Below are positions 58,413 through 64,000 of a DNA stretch of 64,000 nucleotides, in pieces. Position numbers and translations under genes: made by a program. Under the pieces are notes generated by a model. The model was not told where the DNA came from, did not search any database, and worked only from the letters and a program-made list of their open reading frames with translations. The DNA comes from JALOKP01 sp963800865 (GTDB lineage: Bacteria; Acidobacteriota; Polarisedimenticolia; J045), in assembly GCA_963800865.1 (NCBI GenBank), contig CAWDCL010000004.1, positions 558,001-622,000 on the forward strand. The letters are read 5' to 3'. How positions within the stretch are numbered: the stretch's first letter is position 1; the number at the start of each line of letters is the position of its first letter.

Positions 58413-59402
58413 ATGGGGGCTACTGCCCCGAATTTGCCGAGGCTCGACCCGGACGCCGTCCTGATCGTCGGCGAGGGGAACGCCGCGCGCCGCTGTTCGC
58501 ACGCCCTCGTCGAGCAGGGCGGCGGAAGGCTGCGGCTCGCGGGCGTGGTCCCGCCGGCGGAGCTGGCGGCGTGGTACGCGCGTCCCGAGCCTGGGACCAA
58601 CGGCGGCCACCCCGGCAACGGCCGCCCGCCGCGCCGCATCGTGCTCGCGCTCGACGACCGGCGCGGCGCGCTGCCAGTCGACGAGCTGGTCCGCCTGCGC
58701 TTCCAGGGGATCGACGTCGTCGACGAGCAGCAGTTCCTCCAGGAGCTGACCCACAAGATCCCGGTGACCACGATCCGGCCCAGCGACCTCGTCTTCTCCG
58801 AGGGGTTCAAGCTCAACAACACGAAGCTCGCGGCCAAGGTCTGCGTGGACTGGTTCATCGGCGCCGTGCTCCTGGCGCTGTCGCTGCCGCTGATCGGCCT
58901 GGCCGGCCTGGCGATCATCGCGGAGAGCGGGTTCCCGATCTTCTACCGCCAGGATCGCGTCGGCCGCGGCGGGCGGACCTTCCGGATCTTCAAGCTGCGC
59001 ACGATGCGCCAGGACGCCGAGCAGGACGGGCCGCAGTTCGCGTCCGAGGACGACCCGCGGATCACGCGCGTCGGCCGCTTCCTGCGCCGGATCCGGCTCG
59101 ACGAGCTGCCGCAGCTGATCAACGTCTTCCGCGGCGAGATGGCGATCGTCGGCCCGCGGCCGGAGCGGCCCGTCTTCGTCAACCAGTTCGAGTCGCTCTC
59201 GCCCTACTTCACGCTGCGGAACTCCGTGCGGCCGGGGATCACGGGCTGGGCGCAGGTGATGTACGGCTACGCCTCCGGCAGCGACGAGGCGCTCGAGAAG
59301 CTCTCCTACGACCTGTACTACATCAAGCACTTCTCGCTGCGCCAGGACCTCGAGATCCTGCTGCGCACCGTCTCGGTCGTGCTGTGGGGGAAGGGGCGAT
59401 GA
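58413..59402 (+). CDS. polyprenyl-phosphate sugar-1-phosphate transferase (priming enzyme)
   Basis: 329 residues. ATG 58413 has GGAGG about 10 bases upstream. A CoA-binding-like Rossmann part (VLIVGEGNAARRC) precedes one membrane helix (WFIGAVLLALSLPLIGLAGL) and the catalytic domain: PIFYRQDRVGRGGRTFRIFK, RIRLDELPQLINVFRGEMA, IVGPRPERP, and RNSVRPGITGWAQV. It starts the repeat unit on undecaprenyl phosphate. Relatives of the EpsB_2 type normally carry four extra N-terminal helices; these are missing here. It is co-translated with the next gene (ATGA). Confidence 0.93.
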   Translation: MGATAPNLPRLDPDAVLIVGEGNAARRCSHALVEQGGGRLRLAGVVPPAELAAWYARPEPGTNGGHPGNGRPPRRIVLALDDRRGALPVDELVRLRFQGIDVVDEQQFLQELTHKIPVTTIRPSDLVFSEGFKLNNTKLAAKVCVDWFIGAVLLALSLPLIGLAGLAIIAESGFPIFYRQDRVGRGGRTFRIFKLRTMRQDAEQDGPQFASEDDPRITRVGRFLRRIRLDELPQLINVFRGEMAIVGPRPERPVFVNQFESLSPYFTLRNSVRPGITGWAQVMYGYASGSDEALEKLSYDLYYIKHFSLRQDLEILLRTVSVVLWGKGR

Positions 59403-60343
59403 CGGCCGCCGCTACGCGCCCGGCCGTCATCCTGACGATCAACGTCCGGGATTACTTCCAGGCCTCGGCCTTCGCCGGCTCGGTCCGGCCGCAGGACTGG
59501 GACTGGTACCCCTCGCGCTACGAGGAGACCGTCGCGCAGCTGCTCGATCTCTTCGCGGCCGAGAACGCCCGGGCGACCTTCTTCGTGCTCGGCTGGCACG
59601 CGAGGCACCGCCCCGCGGTGATCCGCCGGATCGCCGAGGCGGGGCACGAGGTCGCCTGCTCCGGGACGATCGGCCGGCCGCTGGTGGACCTGACCGTGGC
59701 CGGCTTCACCGGGAGCGTCGCCGCCGCCCGCGATGCGATCGAGGATGCCGCGGGCGTTCCGGTCGCGGGCTGGCGCGCCCCGGCCTACGCGCTCCACCCG
59801 CGATCGACGTGGGTCTTCGAGGTCCTCGAGTCGCTCGGCTTCACCTACGACTCGAGCCTGGCACCGCGCGGCCCGCGTCGTGCGGCGCCGTACCAGCCCC
59901 CGGCCTTCCGGATCGGAGACCTGTGGGAGGTGCCGCCGTCCCGCGTCAACTGGTTCGGGAAGCGGTTCCTGCCCGACACCGGCAGCCTCCGGCACCTGCC
60001 CTTCCGTTTCTACCGCCGGTTGCTGGAAGGGACCGTTGGCAGCGCGCCGACGCGGCCCGTGCTCTGCCTGAGCAGCTGGGAGTTCGACGCCGACCAGCCG
60101 CGCCTCTACGCGCCGACCGGGAACCGGTGGCTGCACTACCGCAACCTCGGGAGCACGGACTGGAAGCTGAAGCTCCTGCTGCGGCAGTACCGCGCGCTGG
60201 GGGTGATGGACGCGATCCGCGGCGGGGCGATGGCCGCGGCCGGCGATCCGGCGGAGGTGGCCGCCGACGATGCCTACCAGGTCGCGCCGAGCGGTCCGGT
60301 CGTCGCGCCGCCGCGCTCGTCCTGGTGGCGGGTCACGCCGTAG
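59399..60343 (+). CDS. catalytically degenerate polysaccharide deacetylase paralogue
   Basis: 314 residues, intact. The fold matches the neighbour at 57.1-58.1 kb: ARATFFVLGWHARHRPAVIR, GWRAPAYALHPRSTWVFEVL, CLSSWEFDADQP. However, the metal and catalytic motifs have changed: TVDVEDYF is TINVRDYF, and the CHSQEH region is CSGTIG, losing both histidines. HPWEFD has become SSWEFD. It is therefore probably not a deacetylase and may bind polymer or regulate. The changes are scattered substitutions in an open frame, not frameshifts. Confidence 0.83.
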   Translation: MTAAATRPAVILTINVRDYFQASAFAGSVRPQDWDWYPSRYEETVAQLLDLFAAENARATFFVLGWHARHRPAVIRRIAEAGHEVACSGTIGRPLVDLTVAGFTGSVAAARDAIEDAAGVPVAGWRAPAYALHPRSTWVFEVLESLGFTYDSSLAPRGPRRAAPYQPPAFRIGDLWEVPPSRVNWFGKRFLPDTGSLRHLPFRFYRRLLEGTVGSAPTRPVLCLSSWEFDADQPRLYAPTGNRWLHYRNLGSTDWKLKLLLRQYRALGVMDAIRGGAMAAAGDPAEVAADDAYQVAPSGPVVAPPRSSWWRVTP

Positions 60344-61122
60344 CCACCGGCAGTCCGCGGTCGCCGTGCGCGGGTTGTCGGGGTGGGCGAAGAAGTAGTT
60401 GCACGGAACTGACCGTCCATGATAGGCATCTCGTCAGGGAGAACGCGCCCGAACTTCCAGACCGCACCCGAGTACCCGTGCGCCAGCAGGAACTCGAAGA
60501 CCTCGGCGGCACGTCGGCCGCGTGGACCTCCATGTACCAGTTCGGGAACGTGCCGCTCATGAGCTCGACGGCTCCCCGCAGAACGGCCAGTCGTGGCCTT
60601 CGACGTCGCACTTGATGAACGCGGGCGGCGGCAATCTTCCCTGCGCCAGAAGAGCGTCCAGGGTCTCGAGCCGCACGTCGACCCGGTGAGCCCTGTCGTC
60701 TGGCGTCGCGAGCGCGGCGAGGTAATAGCCGGCGAACGCCGCGGCCTCGGGAATCACGAACTCCGCGTGGCCCGGAGTCGATCGGATAGCCCCGAGGAAG
60801 AGTCTCGATGTTCTGGAGCGAGGAGCCAGACGGGCCGTCGACCGAGAGGACATCGAGATTCTCGGGATCGGCTCGAAGGCGAAGACCCGCCCGTCCGGGC
60901 CGACCGCCCGCGCCATCGCGACCGCAAACGCTCCGGCGTTCGCGCCGAGGTCGAAGGCAACGTCTCCCGGCGCCAGGAACGGCCGAACGCGCGCGCCAAC
61001 TCCTCTCGAATCCGGCATACTGCGCGGACGCTCGCCGGGCAAGCACGAACCGCCGCAGCCAATTGGGCCCGCAGCGGGAGCAGGCCTCGCACGACAGCCT
61101 TCAACGCGCGCTGGGAGGCCAT
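60333..61122 (-). CDS. FkbM-family methyltransferase, several frameshifts
   Basis: The SAM-binding motif is read as VAFDLGANAGAFAVAMARAV with VGPDGRVFAFEPIP in one frame; FVIPEAAAFAGYYLAALATP and PPPAFIKCDVEGHDWPFCGE (motif with the conserved VEGHE-like residues) in the same or a second frame; and MSGTFPNWYMEVHAADV in a third. FkbM enzymes O-methylate sugars or lipids. At least four frame changes lie between 60480 and 61000. The ATG may be 61122 or 61131. The 3' end overlaps the deacetylase paralogue by 11 bases, tail to tail. Confidence 0.7.
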
Positions 61123-61152
61123 GCCCGCCATTCTACGCGGCGGCTCCCCCCG

Positions 61153-63046
61153 CTACCGCCTCCGCCACCCGCCTCCGCCCCCCGGCAGCACCGCGTCCCG
61201 CCCCGGCCGCCTCGGCTCCCAGGGCGCGATCCACGGCGAGAGCGGCAGCCGGTCCTCGGCGATGTCGCGGTCCTCCGCCAGCCCGGCCGAGCCGGCCACG
61301 GCCGGCGCCCACTCCTCGCCGCGGCGCTTGCCGGCGATCTCGTCCAGCTCGCGGTGGGCCAGGTCGCGGATCTCCGGCCGCAGCCCCTGCGCCGCGATCT
61401 CCTCGGTGAAGGCGCGGCGCCCCTCGACCAGGTCGGCCACGAAGGCGGTGATCTGCTCGCTCGAGTAGAAGTTCTCGGCGCGGTAGGGGGACAGGTCGGT
61501 CCCCTCCGAGCGGACGACCTCCTCGGTGTTGAGCCGGCCCTTGAGGTACTCGTTGGTGCCGCGCAGGTCGCCGCGCTGCAGCGCGGCCATCAGGTCGATC
61601 GGCACGCGCGTCACCTTGCGGACCAGCTTCTTCGCGCCGGTCACCTTGTCGGTCTCGATGATCTCGCCGACGCCGCCGGTGTTGTACTGGAAGAAGTGGA
61701 CCTTGCCCGGGTGACGGTTCACGAGGTCCATCACGATCTCGTGGAACGCGTTCACCTTGCGCCCCTGCTGGCCGACGATGAAGTCGTCCATGCCGACGAT
61801 CCGGACGCTCTCGCCGGCCTTCTCCGGCACCGTCGCGAACGAGTGCGTCGACTCGCCCCACAGGTAGGCCAGCACGCCCTGCTGCGGCGTCAGGCGCTGC
61901 GCGAAGGGCATGATCGTGGTGCGGCGCGTGATGAACGAGAAGACGATCCCGTCGAGCTGGTCGAGCGGCGCGACGTTGATCGAGTCGTGGCAGATCGAGA
62001 CGAACTTGCCGGCCGCGCTGGACCACCAGCCGGCGCCGGTCCAGGACGCCGCGGCCGTTCTCGCCCAGCCGCTCGTCGAGGAAGCTGGCGCGGCCCTTGG
62101 CGTCGACCATCATGTTCTCGAGCAGCGTGCTCTTGTGGGCCAGCGCGTGGTACATCGCCTCCTGCAGCTTGATGTCGACGTCGGTCTTGACGTAGAAGTT
62201 CTGCTCGGTGCCGAACGACGAGCCGTCGCGCCGCAGCCAGACGATGTCGTCCTGCGCGACCCAGGTCCCCTCGCCCTGGTCGGGGTCGAGGCCGAGCTGG
62301 TGGCAGGACCAGGTCGACTTGCCGGTGGCGGTCAGGCCGAACATGAAGACGCCGAAGGTCTTGAGCTTGCCCGCCTTCGCGTCGCGCGCGCGGACGACCT
62401 TGGTCCCGGCGTGCAGGCCCAGCATCCCGCGCTCGTCGGCGCGGTACATCCCCTGGCGCAGGAACCCCTTCTTGCACTCGCCGGTGTAGTCCGAGCCCAG
62501 CGCGATGTTGATGTCGTGCTCGGGGAGCGACAGGATCTGCATCCGGACCGGGTGCTCTTCCGGGATGTCGATCATGATGAACTCCGGCCCGGGCCGGCCC
62601 GGCCGGACGTCGTTCATCGTGCAGCCCCACATGTAGGCCAGGCGCGCGTTCTTGGGGTCGGCGACCGAGACGTAGAGGTTGCAGATCGGGTTGAACTCGG
62701 GGTTGTCGCCCATCTGCCGCCGGATGTGGACGAAGGGCAGCGTCCGGATCAGCTGCAGCACCTTGTGCAGTTGATCGGGCGAGCGCTCGGCCAGCTGGAG
62801 CTGGAGCTTGCTGGCCCGCGGCAGCCAGACCTGGGAGCTGCCGAGGAAGAGCGTCCGCGCCGCCATCCGCGAGGAGATCGCCGAGTACCAGACGTGGGAG
62901 CCGTCGGCGGTCCGGCGGGCGAAGGGGAGGGCCATCCGCCGCAGCTGGCGCATCGAGACGTGCCGGATGTTCGGGCCGTCGAGGCTGCTCCTCAGGTTGT
63001 CGGCGAATCGCCTGTAGACATCGGGATCGTACGGGCCGCTTGCCAT
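61153..63046 (-). CDS. pckA: ATP-type phosphoenolpyruvate carboxykinase, one frameshift
   Basis: About 630 residues from ATG 63046, with GAGAGGT upstream. The P-loop FGLTATGKSTWS is at residues 236-247, followed by WVAQDDIVWL (metal-binding Asp pair) and KTDVDIKLQEAMYHAL. After a frame change near 62040, conserved text goes on with AGKFVSICHDSINVAPLDQL, ITRRTTIMPFAQRL and LAYLWGESTHSFATVPEKAG. The enzyme converts oxaloacetate to phosphoenolpyruvate in gluconeogenesis. It is longer than the E. coli enzyme (540 residues), mainly through N- and C-terminal additions. One missing or extra base near 62040 is the only defect. Confidence 0.85.
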
Positions 63047-63190
63047 GCAAGGACCTCTCGGGACAGCGGGCGGAAATCGGATGTTAGTCGGTCCGGAGCG
63101 CCGAGGGCAAGCGAAGGCGGGCCCGGTTGTAGTCCCCTGCCGATTGTCCTATGGTGGGTCCCCCTACCCAGCACGGACTCGGAGGAGTCC

Positions 63191-64000
63191 ATGCCCCTCA
63201 CCTGGATCCTGGTCGGCGCGGCCGGCGTCGTCATCGCCACGGCCGCCGCGGCCGCTTTCTATCGCCTCAGGAACTACCGGAAGGCGGGCCCGAACCAGGT
63301 GCTCGTCATCTCCGGGCGTCCGTCGACCCTGACGGACGCCGAGGGACGGACCCGAACGGTCGGCTACCGGCTCCAGATCGGCGGCGGCACCTTCGTGCGG
63401 CCGCTGGCGGAGACGGTGGACGTCCTGCCGCTCGAGGTCTTCTCGATCTCGGTGAAGGCGCCGGACGTCATCACCTCGCAGGGGGTGCTGATCTCGGCCG
63501 ACGCCCAGGCGCAGGTCAAGGTCTCCTCCGAGGAGGGGGACCTGCACCGCGCGGTCGAGAACTTCCTGTCCCGCGGCGCGTCCGGCATCACCTACGTCGC
63601 GCAGGAGGTCCTGGAAGGGCACCTGCGCTCGGTGCTGGGCGGGATGACCGTCGAGGAAATCTACACCGGGCGCGAGCAGGTCGCGGAGCGCCTGCGCCGG
63701 CAGGCCGATCCGGACTTCCGGCGGCTGGGGCTGGAGCTGGTCTCCTTCTCGCTCAAGGACGTGGCCGACGCCCAGGGCTACATCGCCGCGATCGGCGCCC
63801 GCCGCCTCGCGGAGATCAAGCGCGACGCGGCGATCGTCCAGGCCGAGACCGAGCGCGACGCGGCGATCAACGCCGCCGAGGCCCGCAAGGAAGGCGACGT
63901 GGCACGGCTGCGCGCCGAGGCCGAGCTGGCCGAGGCGACGCGCGACTTCGAGATGCGGCGGGCCGACTACCAGGCCGACGTCAACACGAAGCGGGCGCAC
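63191..64000 (+). CDS. flotillin-like SPFH/band 7 membrane protein, 3' end outside window
   Basis: ATG 63191 is preceded by GGAGGAGTCC. One N-terminal helix (TWILVGAAGVVIATAAAAAF) leads to the SPFH domain: KAGPNQVLVISGRPS, TFVRPLAETVDVLPLEVFSI, TSQGVLISADAQAQVKVSSE, EEIYTGREQVAERLRRQADP. A charged Ala/Glu-rich coiled coil begins near residue 200 (ARRLAEIKRDAAIVQAETER) and continues past the window end. Flotillins organise membrane microdomains. The 270 visible residues are intact. It is divergent from pckA, 144 bases apart. Confidence 0.92.
   Translation, partial: MPLTWILVGAAGVVIATAAAAAFYRLRNYRKAGPNQVLVISGRPSTLTDAEGRTRTVGYRLQIGGGTFVRPLAETVDVLPLEVFSISVKAPDVITSQGVLISADAQAQVKVSSEEGDLHRAVENFLSRGASGITYVAQEVLEGHLRSVLGGMTVEEIYTGREQVAERLRRQADPDFRRLGLELVSFSLKDVADAQGYIAAIGARRLAEIKRDAAIVQAETERDAAINAAEARKEGDVARLRAEAELAEATRDFEMRRADYQADVNTKRAH

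Overview
The window is 64 kb of very G+C-rich DNA (about 70% by eye), with dense operons and many ATGA/GTGA stop-start overlaps. Uma2, tricorn-like protease, DUF4091, a DUF6982-like protein and exosortase-type exopolysaccharide genes together suggest a member of the Acidobacteriota (Thermoanaerobaculia-like), probably a metagenome assembly. This taxonomic guess is an inference from gene content. I see no tRNA, rRNA, CRISPR array, phage or intact transposase.

Layout. 1-2 kb: the tail of a carbamoyltransferase gene, an SxtJ-like membrane protein and a DUF5989 mini-protein, then a PliI lysozyme-inhibitor lipoprotein gene and a REP-like palindromic element. 2-10.9 kb: secreted carbohydrate-active proteins (SASA esterase, DUF4091 protein), an anti-sigma-like protein, a DUF6982-like protein, a GT39-like membrane protein and an RNase Z-like metallo-hydrolase. 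11-16.5 kb: a MacA/MacB-type exporter with separate ATPase and permease, an APC permease and a Uma2 protein. 16.6-25.9 kb: three secreted hydrolases (tricorn-like protease, beta-lactamase-fold serine hydrolase, M14 carboxypeptidase), separated by inverted-repeat elements. 25.9-28.5 kb: OsmC, a membrane protein and a cysteine-synthase-family enzyme.

28.6-61.1 kb is the main accessory region. It opens with a small peptide-maturation-like cassette: a 58-aa peptide with a RiPP-like leader, an HPr-kinase-like protein and a PqqD-like protein. A large exopolysaccharide locus follows: Wzz, tyrosine autokinase, many glycosyltransferases, a NTP_transf_5 protein, FemAB, an ATP-grasp ligase, Wzy, a DegT aminotransferase, polysaccharide deacetylases, a hexapeptide acyltransferase, low-MW tyrosine phosphatase, a beta-helix protein, an alpha/alpha-toroid protein, Wzx, CapK and the priming sugar transferase. 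Several members (FemAB, deacetylase, sugar transferase, HprK/PqqD/NTP_transf_5) belong to sets known from exosortase (XrtA) loci, but no exosortase or outer-membrane Wza-type export gene lies here. The likely flow is: the priming transferase loads undecaprenyl phosphate, glycosyltransferases extend the unit, Wzx flips it, Wzy polymerises it, and Wzz with its kinase and the phosphatase control chain length. 61.1-64 kb returns to housekeeping genes: PEP carboxykinase and a flotillin.

Many genes, above all at 32.8-42.7 kb and 49.5-61 kb, read through conserved domains only if one changes frame one or more times. I annotate these as single genes and state where the shifts fall. Indel errors in the assembly are the simplest explanation, but real decay cannot be excluded from sequence alone.
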